A stretch of DNA of 61,755 nucleotides from Pyrodictiaceae archaeon (lineage in GTDB: Archaea > Thermoproteota > Thermoprotei_A > Sulfolobales > Pyrodictiaceae): the NCBI GenBank assembly GCA_027062725.1, contig JAMOSW010000129.1, positions 8,001-69,755 of the forward strand, written 5' to 3'. This document shows, piece after piece, positions 7,381-15,922 of the stretch. Within the stretch, counting starts at the first letter, position 1. Each line of letters starts with the position of its first letter. The notes below the pieces were generated by a model. That model saw nothing but the letters and a program-made list of their open reading frames with translations, was not told the DNA's origin and searched no databases. The translations under genes were made by a program, and so were the position numbers.

Positions 7381-8406
7381 ATGTTAGCGTTTCACATGGT
7401 CCTTAGAGATATCCTAAGACATAAGCTTCGAAGAGCCCTACGGAGCAAGGTGACGCTCGTAGCGTTGTTCGTTGTGGCTGCGTGGTTCTTCTCGGCTACG
7501 CTCTTCTACTATACCGAGCATGTGCTAAACAATAGGTCTGAGATAGACTTTGTGGCATCACTCTACTGGGCGCTGATAACAATGGCCACAGTCGGGTACG
7601 GCGATATTGTGCCGGAGAGGGGGCCCGGCTGGGCAGTTGCAGCGCTAACTGCTGTAATAGGCATAGCAGTATATACATTGGCCATATCAGTCATAGCCGA
7701 CGAGTTCATGGAGGCAAGTCTTAAGCGGAGCCTGGGCATGGCTCCCCTGAAGAACAAGCGGATAATTGTGATAGGCGACACTGATGCATGTCGTGACCTA
7801 ATAGACGAGCTGGTCAAGAACAGGCTTGGGAGCCATGTGGGCTGGCTTGTCTCAAACAAACCTGAATCCGAGCCTCCCGTAGACTACCTTATAGGTAGTC
7901 CTATGAAGCGCAGCGACCTGCTGAAGGCAGGTATTGACCGTGCGGAAGCCGTGGCTCTATGCCTTGGTGACGACAGTAAGACGCTTCACGTAGCGCTTGC
8001 GGTGAGGAGGCTCAATAAGAGGGCCAGGGTAGTCGCAGTCGTGGAGAGCGGGGAGGCGGAGGATTTACTGCGAGAGGCTGGCGTGGACCATGTTGTGAGC
8101 AGCCGTCTTCTTGGCCGTACCCTTGCGTCCGCCGTCTTCGAGCCGTGGGTTGCCTGGTTCATAGAGGAGGCCGTATCCGTAGAGGGCGTTGCTGACGTAG
8201 CCCAGGAGACGGTGCCGCCCAGGCACGTGGGGAGAAGCGTCGAGGAGTATGAGGAAGACATAGCTAGGCGTAATGGGTGCAGGGCGCTCATACTTGCTGT
8301 AGTGCGTAGTGGTAAGCCACTGCTTGCCCCCAAGCGCAGTATGCGACTAGAACCGGGGGACGTCGTCGTCTACCTCTGCGCCAGGAAGGACGCCACAGCC
8401 GCGTAG
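7381..8406 (+). CDS. MthK-like potassium channel with RCK domain
   Basis: This 341-residue membrane protein has two transmembrane helices (about residues 24-46 and 86-106) flanking a pore loop with the K+ selectivity filter TVGYGD (70-75). A cytosolic RCK unit follows: TrkA-N Rossmann part from KRIIVIGD (about 128) and a TrkA-C part ending in MRLEPGDVVVYL. It should form a tetrameric K+ channel gated by ligand binding to the RCK ring. The classic GxGxxG dinucleotide motif is replaced by GDTDAC, so the ligand may be an ion rather than NAD. ATG 7381 follows GGAGGGAGAGAGG. A T-run at 8427-8431 lies after the stop. Confidence 0.93.
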   Translation: MLAFHMVLRDILRHKLRRALRSKVTLVALFVVAAWFFSATLFYYTEHVLNNRSEIDFVASLYWALITMATVGYGDIVPERGPGWAVAALTAVIGIAVYTLAISVIADEFMEASLKRSLGMAPLKNKRIIVIGDTDACRDLIDELVKNRLGSHVGWLVSNKPESEPPVDYLIGSPMKRSDLLKAGIDRAEAVALCLGDDSKTLHVALAVRRLNKRARVVAVVESGEAEDLLREAGVDHVVSSRLLGRTLASAVFEPWVAWFIEEAVSVEGVADVAQETVPPRHVGRSVEEYEEDIARRNGCRALILAVVRSGKPLLAPKRSMRLEPGDVVVYLCARKDATAA

Positions 8407-8426
8407 GGGTCGCCATGGTTGGACCC

Positions 8427-8431
8427 TTTTT
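8427..8431 (+). terminator. T-run after the K+ channel gene
   Basis: Five T residues on the coding strand lie 20 nt past the channel stop codon, just before the convergent regulator gene ends at 8437. Archaeal polymerase can terminate at such runs without a hairpin. Confidence 0.4.
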
Positions 8432-8436
8432 GTTCT

Positions 8437-8820
8437 CTACGGGCTTGCTTGTTCAATATGGTAGGTTGCTAGCTTCTCTGAGACATAGTCGGCTATCTCC
8501 GAGAGAAGCTCCTCAAGAGCGTGGCCGGGAGGCAGGTTCTCTATTAGAAGCCGCAAATAGGCCCATATGCCACGTGCGGCGAGAACAAGCAACCGGTTTG
8601 CCAGCTCCTCCTCAGCATTCATTAAGAGTCTACATATGGCTCCGACGCTGGGCGCTAGGTCGCCACGGGTGTAGCGCGACACTGCAGGCGGGCTTACACC
8701 CATTAGCTCGGCTAAGTCCTTAGCAGCATAGCCACTTGCGAGAGCCTCCTCCACAATCCTTCTGCGAGTCTCAGGCGGGAGTATCGTAAGAGCCTCGCAT
8801 ACGGCTGCAAAGTCCGTCAC
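8437..8820 (-). CDS. HTH DNA-binding regulator
   Basis: A 127-residue protein. Residues about 30-55 (YAAKDLAELMGVSPPAVSRYTRG) form a clear helix-turn-helix of the XRE/Cro type. The C-terminal half is helical and Leu-rich and may mediate dimerisation. GTG 8820 is preceded by GGCGGAG. The regulated genes are unknown; it is convergent with the K+ channel gene, and a link to it is only suggested by position. Confidence 0.75.
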   Translation of the reverse strand: MTDFAAVCEALTILPPETRRRIVEEALASGYAAKDLAELMGVSPPAVSRYTRGDLAPSVGAICRLLMNAEEELANRLLVLAARGIWAYLRLLIENLPPGHALEELLSEIADYVSEKLATYHIEQASP

Positions 8821-8893
8821 GACATTCTCCGCCTCGTCCGGCGCCTCACGCCACGTCTACGCGCCCCATGGACGTTGCCCCACTAATAGCTCC

Positions 8894-9637
8894 CTAGGGT
8901 GCTGTAGCCTCGCTGCACGCGCTAATTAGGAGCTCAGCGATGCTACGGTATAGGTATCTCTTTTCCTTCAGGGTTTTGGCTGCCTTGTAGCGACGTAGCA
9001 GGCTGCGTAGAACAGGGTCCTTGAGAAGTATGTGTATGCGGCAACAGCGGCCAATCGGTGTGCGTGGGAGGCCGCCTATAAGCTGGGTGAGGTTGCTCGC
9101 GGGCGTTTGGCACCAGGTGGCCGACTCGTAGTCAATAATGTAGGGTTTCTGCCCGTGCTCAACTATGACCTGCTGGTCTGGCCGAGCAAGCTCATTGTGT
9201 CTGAGACCTATGACGTCTAGGCGGTAGGCCTTTTCCAGCAGCTGGCTGAGTACTTGCTGTGCCTCTGCTACGCTCCTGGGTCCATACTCGGCTAGCGTGG
9301 GGCCCTCTATTAGCTCATAGACGAGCACATTTCTCCCAACATAGTGGACGGGCTTGAAGACGCCTAGCCTCGCGGCTGCATAGGCTGCTATACCCTCAGA
9401 TAGGAGTGAGCGTCGACGCCCTCTGGGCTTCAGCACCTTAACCGCGACGGGCCGGCCCCTACGAAGCGCCGCCAGCACCAAGCCGGCCCATCCCTTGCCT
9501 AACACGCGGTGACCGGCAATCTCAACGCCGCCTCTATCCATGATGCAGTCTATGCCGGCTTCCTGTAGCTCAGCGATGAGGATGTCAGCCTTCCCGCCAC
9601 CTAGCGCCTCATAGAGCGCATGGATGGTATCCCGCAC
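8894..9637 (-). CDS. RIO-like Ser/Thr protein kinase (COG2112-type)
   Basis: The protein has the small archaeal kinase pattern: VLGKGWAGLV (nucleotide-binding loop), VAVKVLKPRGRR (catalytic Lys), a VYELIEGPTLAEY hinge, IGLRHNELARPDQ (catalytic-loop equivalent, with N and E where HxD is usual) and YIIDYESA (metal-binding DFG equivalent). These variants are typical of the COG2112 group. The likely start is GTG 9637, overlapping the last 37 nt of the CCA enzyme gene. A longer frame reaches GTG 9694 but adds no conserved sequence. The two genes should be translated from one message. Confidence 0.8.
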   Translation of the reverse strand: MRDTIHALYEALGGGKADILIAELQEAGIDCIMDRGGVEIAGHRVLGKGWAGLVLAALRRGRPVAVKVLKPRGRRRSLLSEGIAAYAAARLGVFKPVHYVGRNVLVYELIEGPTLAEYGPRSVAEAQQVLSQLLEKAYRLDVIGLRHNELARPDQQVIVEHGQKPYIIDYESATWCQTPASNLTQLIGGLPRTPIGRCCRIHILLKDPVLRSLLRRYKAAKTLKEKRYLYRSIAELLISACSEATAP

Positions 9638-11046
9638 TTCTCGGCAACAACGTGGAGCCAGTACATCCCCGTGTTTAGCGTCTCCCACGCCCACTTGCCC
9701 CCCGTCTCAGCCACGGCCTCCGCAGCATCAAGGCCTCTGAGCACACGTACCATTGCACCTATCTTGCGGACACTGCTAGGCAACGAAACCGAGAGTATAT
9801 CCTTGACGGCCTCATACAAGCTTAGTCCGGGCAGCCTACGTCTGGCGCGAAGCACGCCAGAAGAGTCTACATGTATATCAAGATGCTTCTCTATGAATCC
9901 CATGACTCTCCTCGTGCTAGCCCAGGCCGGTGGCCCCATAGCAACGTCCTTAGGGGGCTGCCGCGCCGTGGATGCCTCTAGATAGATAAGAGCCTTCACG
10001 CCGCCGCCTCGTTCTATTACAACATGGCTTGTGTGGATGAGCTTGAAGCCTTTCTGGCTAAGAGATCTTTCAAGAATGCTGCGAACCCTGCCTGCTATAC
10101 CCCAGAGATTGTCGGGCGCGACAGCCTTAGCAGGCACAAGCTCAACAACAGCTACGCTATCAAGCCTTGGCCCCCACTGCCAGGGCTCTACGGGTGGCGG
10201 AGGAGCCTGGAAGACGTGGAAGTACTCCCTGCAAGGTTTCTCGACATAAAGTTTCGAGGCCAGCACGAATACCGCGAGGCTCCGTGTTGAGACCGCGGCG
10301 GCAGCGTTGCGCCTAGGATCCACAGGGTCTGGAAACACCATTGCTGTTGTGGCGTTCTTCAGCTGACTGAAGTCTTTATCGTCTCCCAGTCTCAGTACTA
10401 CCGGTGGACGCCAGCGTGCCGCCTCTTCGAGCAGTTTCTTGAAACACCCATAGCGTGCTATCAAAAGCTCTGCCAAATATCCCGAGAAGCCTTGTATAGC
10501 CATCTCTGCTCCATAGACATCTATTCCCTTTAAGAATGATTTGAGTAGACGTACCTCATCTTTCTGCTCGGCCGTCAGTGTGCGGTTTATAAACTCTCTA
10601 TGGAACGGTGTTCGGTCGACAGGAGTAAGGACCTCCATGGGAGTGTCCACAAGGCAGCCGGGGACAAGCTCTGCCCAAATATCCTCTACGAGGAAACGCA
10701 CATATGGATGCTGAGCATAGCGAAGCTCAACAATATACCCCATGGATCTAAGTATGGGAGCAACGCGGTCGGCAAAGATGGATGCTACTTTGAGACAAAC
10801 GTCCTTTTTAAACAAGGCAAATATGTCTAAATCGAGCTCGCCTCTGAGCCATGTGTCTTTTGCAAAGCTGCCCTCAAGGCTCAGTCTGTAACCCCTGAAA
10901 CCAGCTCTCCGCAAAGCTTCATCAGCAGCCTTCAGTGCCTGCTCAGCCTTACGCCTGGCCTTCATCACCTCGCTTGGCGTTGGCTTAACAACAGCCAACA
11001 CGTCTTCCTCAATGGGGCTGCGCGGACACCCTGAAAGCGGCACCAA
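9601..11046 (-). CDS. cca: CCA-adding enzyme (archaeal class I tRNA nucleotidyltransferase)
   Basis: This enzyme adds or repairs the CCA end of tRNAs. The class I nucleotidyltransferase site is seen as LEGSFAKDTWLRG followed by ELDLDIF (two catalytic Asp), with a third carboxylate expected in the VEDIWAELVPG segment. The part before the site, IEEDVLAVVKPTPSEV, matches the usual N-terminus, so TTG 11046 (GAGGTG about 6 nt upstream) is preferred; the frame is open to TTG 11130. At about 481 residues it is slightly longer than the roughly 450 typical. It overlaps the RIO-like kinase gene downstream. All tRNAs in this window already encode CCA, so its main role here may be repair. Confidence 0.93.
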   Translation of the reverse strand: MVPLSGCPRSPIEEDVLAVVKPTPSEVMKARRKAEQALKAADEALRRAGFRGYRLSLEGSFAKDTWLRGELDLDIFALFKKDVCLKVASIFADRVAPILRSMGYIVELRYAQHPYVRFLVEDIWAELVPGCLVDTPMEVLTPVDRTPFHREFINRTLTAEQKDEVRLLKSFLKGIDVYGAEMAIQGFSGYLAELLIARYGCFKKLLEEAARWRPPVVLRLGDDKDFSQLKNATTAMVFPDPVDPRRNAAAAVSTRSLAVFVLASKLYVEKPCREYFHVFQAPPPPVEPWQWGPRLDSVAVVELVPAKAVAPDNLWGIAGRVRSILERSLSQKGFKLIHTSHVVIERGGGVKALIYLEASTARQPPKDVAMGPPAWASTRRVMGFIEKHLDIHVDSSGVLRARRRLPGLSLYEAVKDILSVSLPSSVRKIGAMVRVLRGLDAAEAVAETGGKWAWETLNTGMYWLHVVAEKCGIPSMRSMRR

Positions 11047-11375
11047 CTCACGCACCTCGCGCCGCAGAGCACACCGTAGTGTCTCAAAGAAGTCAAAGAA
11101 TAGGGTTGGCCATGTAGTTGCGTCCTTCAACGCAGGCGGTGCAACGGGACCAAAAATAACGGCCAGGAGCTGCTTGGCTCCAAGGACTCGGGGATGGGGA
11201 GGGCTGGTATTGCAGAGGCACTATAGCCGATGATGATGGACACCAGGACCGACCCCGGCCCCTGTCCATGGGCAGCTTATCGAGCAGCACCTACATGGCT
11301 GTAACTAATGTTAAATAGCGATGATATTATCCCCCTTCAATAAGCTCATCCACGTTTAACAAGGGTGAGGTCCTC
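11047..11375. other. Divergent intergenic region
   Basis: Lies between the CCA enzyme (minus) and the HD protein (plus). An AT-rich part holds GTTAAATAG at about 11309-11317, a plausible TATA box for the HD gene, followed by a GGTGAGG ribosome binding site before ATG 11376. Part of it may encode an N-terminal extension of the CCA enzyme (up to 11130). No other gene is seen. Confidence 0.5.
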
Positions 11376-12155
11376 ATGCAGGCCGGCGTGGCAGCTGCGC
11401 TAAGAGGTATTGAGGGGCTTCCGCCTGCTTTCCGTGAAAGGGTACTCGGCGTCTACAACCGACTACTAGAGAAGGCTAAAACGATAAAGGAGCCAACACT
11501 GCACGATATCACGATAAGCCTCCTCCAGAACCCTGTTGTCACATTCACCAAGGTAGAGCCAAAGATAAGCTTCCTTGAAAGCCCGGCCGCGCCAAAGAAG
11601 CATCATGCCTACCCTGGAGGCCTGCTTGACCACACGCTAGGAGTCGTAGAGATAGCCGAGAAGCTAATAGAGGTTTATCGAGAAACGTATGGGGCCGAAG
11701 TGGACAGAGACATCGTAGTAGCAGCCGCGTTACTCCACGACCTCTTCAAGTACTATCAGTACGAGCACGACCCACTAACGGGCGGATACAGACCGAGAAG
11801 TGACTGGTACTTCAGCCACGACTTCCTCATGGTCGCTGAGCTCTCGGTACGAGGCGCCCCAGATAGACTAATACGCGCTGTCGCTGAGACGCACGGCACA
11901 ACACCCTTCACGATGATAGAGTCACAGATAGTACATCAAGCAGACTCCACGGACTCCGAAATGGTGTCTAAGATACAGGACATAGTGTGGCGTGTATGTA
12001 TGGACATAGAGCTTGAATTAGAGAATGTTAAGGCTATCAAGATATTTCATGAAGCTATGAAGAGGGCCCCCATATTTGAGTATGCGAAGGTGTACTACAC
12101 ACGTGGCCGCGACGAGCTACGCGAATACATAAAGAAGCTGCTAGGCCTATCATGA
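11376..12155 (+). CDS. HD-domain metal-dependent phosphohydrolase
   Basis: The 259-residue protein has the HD signature: His86 (GGLLDHTLG), His121-Asp122 (LLHDLFKYY), His149 (YFSHDF), His173 (AETHG) and Asp189 (QADSTD). HD enzymes hydrolyse phosphate esters of nucleotides or nucleic acids with one or two metal ions. The subgroup resembles archaeal HD proteins of unknown substrate. It begins with ATG after GGTGAGG and is followed by a candidate structured RNA. Confidence 0.85.
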   Translation: MQAGVAAALRGIEGLPPAFRERVLGVYNRLLEKAKTIKEPTLHDITISLLQNPVVTFTKVEPKISFLESPAAPKKHHAYPGGLLDHTLGVVEIAEKLIEVYRETYGAEVDRDIVVAAALLHDLFKYYQYEHDPLTGGYRPRSDWYFSHDFLMVAELSVRGAPDRLIRAVAETHGTTPFTMIESQIVHQADSTDSEMVSKIQDIVWRVCMDIELELENVKAIKIFHEAMKRAPIFEYAKVYYTRGRDELREYIKKLLGLS

Positions 12156-12167
12156 GGATGCCACCGG

Positions 12168-12174
12168 TTATATA
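12168..12174 (+). promoter_or_regulatory. TATA box for the candidate RNA
   Basis: TTATATA follows CCACCGG just after the HD gene stop. It would place a transcription start near 12196-12202, at the beginning of a GC-rich, hairpin-forming stretch without coding potential. Confidence 0.5.
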
Positions 12175-12194
12175 CTCACTCAAAGGCTAAAGGG

Positions 12195-12440
12195 GATGAG
12201 GAGGCCGACATAGACCAACCCCGCCCTAAGGCATGGACGGGGGCTGAAGAAGGGTCGATTGGCCGACCCGACCCTGTTCCATGCGGCCACATCTCTCATG
12301 CTGATAGGGGCACAGCGCATTTACAGGTACACCACAGAAGAAGGGCTTGCCCGGAACTGCGTTATACTGCTACGTAAGGCCGATGAAGACCCGTCGGACG
12401 TTGATGACCCAGAAGGGCCCACTGTTGGGCCCTTCTGGGT
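12195..12440 (+). ncRNA. Candidate structured non-coding RNA
   Basis: Downstream of a good TATA box lies about 245 nt with no protein-like frame and several potential stems: GGGTCG/CGACCC (near 12252-12269), GGGC-TT-GCCC (near 12342-12352), and a perfect 14-bp inverted repeat ACCCAGAAGGGCCC (12407-12420) / GGGCCCTTCTGGGT (12427-12440) with a 6-nt loop at the 3' end. It lacks the RNase P and SRP RNA consensus blocks and does not fit a C/D box RNA. The family is unknown. Confidence 0.45.
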
Positions 12441-12732
12441 GTGAGAGATCCCCTGGCTTCTCTGAGGCCATCTCCACGTTATTCCCCTTCTAACAGTGAG
12501 GCATGTAGTTCAATGAGGGTTGTTTTGTGATGCTTGTTTTGTCGCGGGGATGAGGAACTGTGTCCAGTCAGCCGAAGCCTGGGCTATGTGGAGGCTGGAC
12601 CCGTCTGACCCTTTGACCCTTCCTGGAAGCTGCGTGGAGGGTACTATGCGGCTCGGTCTGAGAGCTCTCGTTCATCGCCTTAACGGCTCACATGGTTTGC
12701 TACTCCTCATAGCCCCTTTGTGGTGTTTTATG
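12441..12732. other. Intergenic remainder
   Basis: A further small stem may form (TGGC/GCCA inside GAGAT/ATCTC near 12445-12475). No gene is seen on either strand up to the stop of the oxidoreductase at 12733. Confidence 0.4.
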
Positions 12733-13806
12733 CTAGTCTGTCTCCCTTGTTCTGCGTAGGCCCTTGCGGAGTATCGTTGCGATGCTTGAGGGTAGGGCGG
12801 GTAGTGCTCGCAGCAGCTGCAGGGGGGACAGCTCGCCCACACCTATACCTATGAGTACGTCTATAGGCATTCTTGATATGATTCTTGCTCTCATGTCGGG
12901 GTCTGACTTTTTCACTATGTCCAGTATCTGTCTCTGTATCGCTATCCAGCGCATGGTCTGGTGGAGTATCTGTGGAGGAGACTCCCCCTCTATGCGGTGA
13001 AGCGCGGCAAGGGCAGATACTATTGAGGGTCTTATGCCTTCACCGGTGAGCGGGTAAACGAAGCCAGCTGCCTCGCCTATAACGGGAGGGATAGAGTAGA
13101 ATAGTTTTTCTTTGACGCCTCCAATGTTTATCCAGGCGCCCTTAACAGGATCTAGCTCTCTGTAGTCCTCATTCTTGAAGCGCTTCTGCACGAAGGCCTG
13201 TAGCCTTGTTATGAAACTACTAGGGTTGTCATAGCCTCCAACACCTATATCGACTATGTGGCTGCTCCTTGGGAATACCCAGTAGTAACCAACAAGGTTT
13301 CTATCAAACCAGAACTCCACCACATCCTCGTCGACGCTGTTGTTAAGGCGGATTATCTTCTGGACGGCATAGATGCGCTCATCGTGAGGAAAAGTGGCGG
13401 CCCCCGGTGCAAGCACGTAGCTGCGTCGTGGTCTCTCAATGTCACTAACGACCCTAAGCCTCGTGGTGTCGAGGCGGATGGGCTTTTTCGTATAGAGCTC
13501 TGCATTGGAAACGAGGGTCTCGATAAAGGCTCTTTTGTCTATGATGTAGCCCCACAAGGTATCATGTTTCTCATGGATAAGGCGACCGTCTAGGTATATA
13601 CGGAAGCCACGTATCTCCGTAAGTATCACTTCGGCAGGAATCTTCACGACTTCTTCTATCTGGCGTGGCACGGCCCAGCCACACGCCTTGAAGGCCGGCC
13701 AAGGAGCCTGATCGTACACAGCGACGCTGTAGCCTCGACGCGACGCGAAGTACGTGAAAGCGGCTCCGGCGGGTCCCGCCCCTATTACGACAAAGTCATG
13801 CACCAT
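12733..13806 (-). CDS. Geranylgeranyl reductase-family FAD oxidoreductase
   Basis: The N-terminus DFVVIGAGPAGAAF is a Rossmann FAD-binding loop (GxGxxG). KACGWAVPR follows where the family has its Cys-Gly substrate-side motif. VGYYWVFPR and a GEAAGFVYPLTGEGI segment (second FAD-contact motif) complete the signature. These enzymes saturate geranylgeranyl chains of ether lipids or quinones. ATG 13806 has GAGGTG 6 nt upstream, better than GTG 13815. The neighbour upstream on the same strand is a prenyl synthase (13994-14845), which supports a lipid role. The exact substrate cannot be told from sequence. Confidence 0.88.
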   Translation of the reverse strand: MVHDFVVIGAGPAGAAFTYFASRRGYSVAVYDQAPWPAFKACGWAVPRQIEEVVKIPAEVILTEIRGFRIYLDGRLIHEKHDTLWGYIIDKRAFIETLVSNAELYTKKPIRLDTTRLRVVSDIERPRRSYVLAPGAATFPHDERIYAVQKIIRLNNSVDEDVVEFWFDRNLVGYYWVFPRSSHIVDIGVGGYDNPSSFITRLQAFVQKRFKNEDYRELDPVKGAWINIGGVKEKLFYSIPPVIGEAAGFVYPLTGEGIRPSIVSALAALHRIEGESPPQILHQTMRWIAIQRQILDIVKKSDPDMRARIISRMPIDVLIGIGVGELSPLQLLRALPALPSSIATILRKGLRRTRETD

Positions 13807-13993
13807 TTGTTGCACCTCGGTACAGCCCTCAAGGGAAGGTACTCGTCGTGCCCGGGATAGAGATGTGTGTTGTAACGTAATTAGCTAGTGGCGGTCATGT
13901 CGTTCCCGAGGACATCTGTTCATGTGCAGGATTGGCACTGAGAAAAGTTCCTGAGACCGGGTCCCTGTGTGGTTGAAAGATTGAGAGCGTTAG

Positions 13994-14845
13994 TTAGAGT
14001 AGTGGACCGAGCATTGCTCGCACTATAAAGAGAGGCAGCTTCTTGAAGGAATGGTTACCCCTGCCTATTAGTTTTTCCGACAGTTCGGCTGCTTTCACGG
14101 CTAGCTGCTTGATGTAGTTTATTGCAGTGTCCTCTCTTTGGGCCCAGCGTTGGAAGAGCTTGAGGCTAGGCTCTTTTCTGAGCTTCTCTCTGTCGCGGCT
14201 ATCTCTTATGTCATCGGCTATCTGGTACATTATGCCGAGGGTCTCGCCAAGCTGGGATGCTATGGACAATAGATCTAGCCTCCTAGCGGCTATTACGCCT
14301 AGTTCTGCTGCCAAGCGGAAAAGTGCACCAGTCTTTAACTTAATCATCTCAAGGTACGTGTTGGCGCTAAGGGTGTCAGGGTCGCTGAATGCGTCAATGA
14401 CCTCGCCACGGCTTATGTCAAGCCAGGCCCTCACGGTTCTCCGGAGAGCCTCGTGGCCGTACTTCCTGTCAACTATCTCCTGCGCATAGGGTATAAGCAG
14501 GTTTGAGACCATTACAGTCTTCTTGAGGCCATACTTCACCCAGGCAGCCTCTACGCCCCTTCGCATAATATCCTCATCTATAATGTCGTCAAGAGCTAAG
14601 CTAGAGGCGTGAACGAGTTCGACTGCAACGGCTCCATCTATAGCGTCTTCGACTAGCGCTCCGAGCTCCCGGGCAAGCTCTATTACAATAAAGCCTCTGA
14701 GACGCTTACCGCCGCGGGCAATGTATCTTGCAGCTTCGATAGCCTTAGCTTCAGGTAGGTTAGCGAGATACTGCTCTATAGCCGCGTCTATTATCCTCCT
14801 TGTCTGGCGCCAACGTTCCTCAAGCATAGCGTCGGCCTCCGTCAT
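13994..14845 (-). CDS. Polyprenyl (GGPP/FPP-type) synthase
   Basis: A trans-prenyltransferase with GGKRLR (45-50), the first Asp-rich motif DDIIDEDIMRRG (Asp86, 87, 90), KLKTGALF (about 169-176) and the second Asp-rich motif DDIRD (211-215). It condenses isopentenyl diphosphate with allylic diphosphates to make C15-C20 or longer chains. Usual FGD-type residues after the first motif are replaced by MVSNLL, and the Lys/Gly-rich loop after the second motif is altered, so it may be a diverged paralogue rather than the main GGPP synthase. ATG 14845 follows GAGGAATT. Confidence 0.9.
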   Translation of the reverse strand: MTEADAMLEERWRQTRRIIDAAIEQYLANLPEAKAIEAARYIARGGKRLRGFIVIELARELGALVEDAIDGAVAVELVHASSLALDDIIDEDIMRRGVEAAWVKYGLKKTVMVSNLLIPYAQEIVDRKYGHEALRRTVRAWLDISRGEVIDAFSDPDTLSANTYLEMIKLKTGALFRLAAELGVIAARRLDLLSIASQLGETLGIMYQIADDIRDSRDREKLRKEPSLKLFQRWAQREDTAINYIKQLAVKAAELSEKLIGRGNHSFKKLPLFIVRAMLGPLL

Positions 14846-14996
14846 GGTTGAATTCCTCTACGTGCTCTGGGGGAAGTCTATGTTCTGCCCCCTGGCAGCT
14901 GGGTGGCCTGCTAAGGAGAAAATTGGTATTATGCTAGACAGTCTCGGCTTGCGAGAGCCGCGGCGTAGCTACCAGTAGCTCTACTAGGCTGCAAGG

Positions 14997-15003
14997 ATTA
15001 TAT
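14997..15003 (+). promoter_or_regulatory. TATA box of the PCNA gene
   Basis: ATTATAT preceded by purines AAGG, 41 nt before the PCNA start codon. It predicts a transcription start near 15027 and a short leader. Confidence 0.65.
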
Positions 15004-15043
15004 CTCGTATTGGGTCGCTGGATAGTGGTGGGGCACAGTAGCT

Positions 15044-15796
15044 ATGCCAAAGGCGAGACTCTCGTACCCTGATGCGAAGTCCTTCTATAATATTCTGGAT
15101 GCGTTGGCTAAGCTTGTTGATGAAGTAAACATGGTAATAACGAATGAGGGTGTAAAGGCTGTAGCCCTGGACCCAGCGCATGTAGCGTTGATAACAATAG
15201 AGCTTCCGCCGGAGAGCTTCATCGAGTATAGTATTGAGGAAGGCGACCGTGTAGAGCTAGGTTTTAACGTTGCGAACACGGCGAAGATAATAAAGCGTGG
15301 TAAAAAGGGCGACAAGCTAGATATAGAAGTTACAGACGAGTATGTTAGATGGTCTATTGTCGGGGCTACAATAAAGCGCTACAAGGTTCTAAATCTTGAA
15401 GTCCCAGTGCCGGAAATACCTGAGACCTCGCTTGAGTTTAAGATACGCGTCGCAATGATAGTTGACCCGTTCAAGAATGCATTAAAAGATGCCGAGGCTG
15501 TTGGCGACACTGTTGTATTAGAGGCTCCTGACGAGGACACCCTAATAATAAGGGGGGAGGGTGTAGCGGTTGCCGAGGCGCGGATAAAGAGAGATACCCC
15601 TGCTGTCGTCGAGTTCGAGGTGAAAGAGCCAGGAAAGTCAGTATATAGCATTGATTACCTAAAACATGTGCTATCTTTGACAAAGGTGGCCGACACGATA
15701 GTCATCGAGTTCTCGCAGGATATGCCGCTGAGGCTCCAGTTCCAGCTTCCTGCTGGTGGGCGTGTAACATACCTACTCGCTCCTAAGATGACCTAA
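15044..15796 (+). CDS. pcn: PCNA sliding clamp
   Basis: A 250-residue clamp subunit. It contains the two-domain PCNA pattern: VNMVITNEGVKAVALDPAHVALI in the first domain, the interdomain loop VLNLEVPVPEIPE, and VYSIDYLKHVLSLTKVADTIVIEFSQDMPLRLQF in the second, ending in the YLLAPK strand that contacts PIP-box partners. The clamp tethers polymerase, ligase and nucleases to DNA. Crenarchaea usually carry two or three PCNA paralogues that form heterotrimers; which one this is cannot be said. Confidence 0.97.
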   Translation: MPKARLSYPDAKSFYNILDALAKLVDEVNMVITNEGVKAVALDPAHVALITIELPPESFIEYSIEEGDRVELGFNVANTAKIIKRGKKGDKLDIEVTDEYVRWSIVGATIKRYKVLNLEVPVPEIPETSLEFKIRVAMIVDPFKNALKDAEAVGDTVVLEAPDEDTLIIRGEGVAVAEARIKRDTPAVVEFEVKEPGKSVYSIDYLKHVLSLTKVADTIVIEFSQDMPLRLQFQLPAGGRVTYLLAPKMT

Positions 15797-15922
15797 GCCG
15801 CCGTGGGCCTTCTACGGGGGGCGTGATGAACAGGTAAGCCGGCTCAGCCGACGCCCACTGGTGGAGGATGGGGAGGGCCAGGACAGCTGACTCCACCTCT
15901 CCATACTTTATTTCGAATTGTT

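Noticed and set aside
12195-12440. Assigning the candidate RNA as a second RNase P RNA or as SRP RNA
   Set aside because: The CR-I, CR-IV and CR-V blocks of RNase P and the domain IV loop of SRP RNA are absent.
12259-12444. A 61-codon frame inside the candidate RNA
   Set aside because: It lacks a ribosome binding site and covers the hairpin-forming sequence; no family resemblance.
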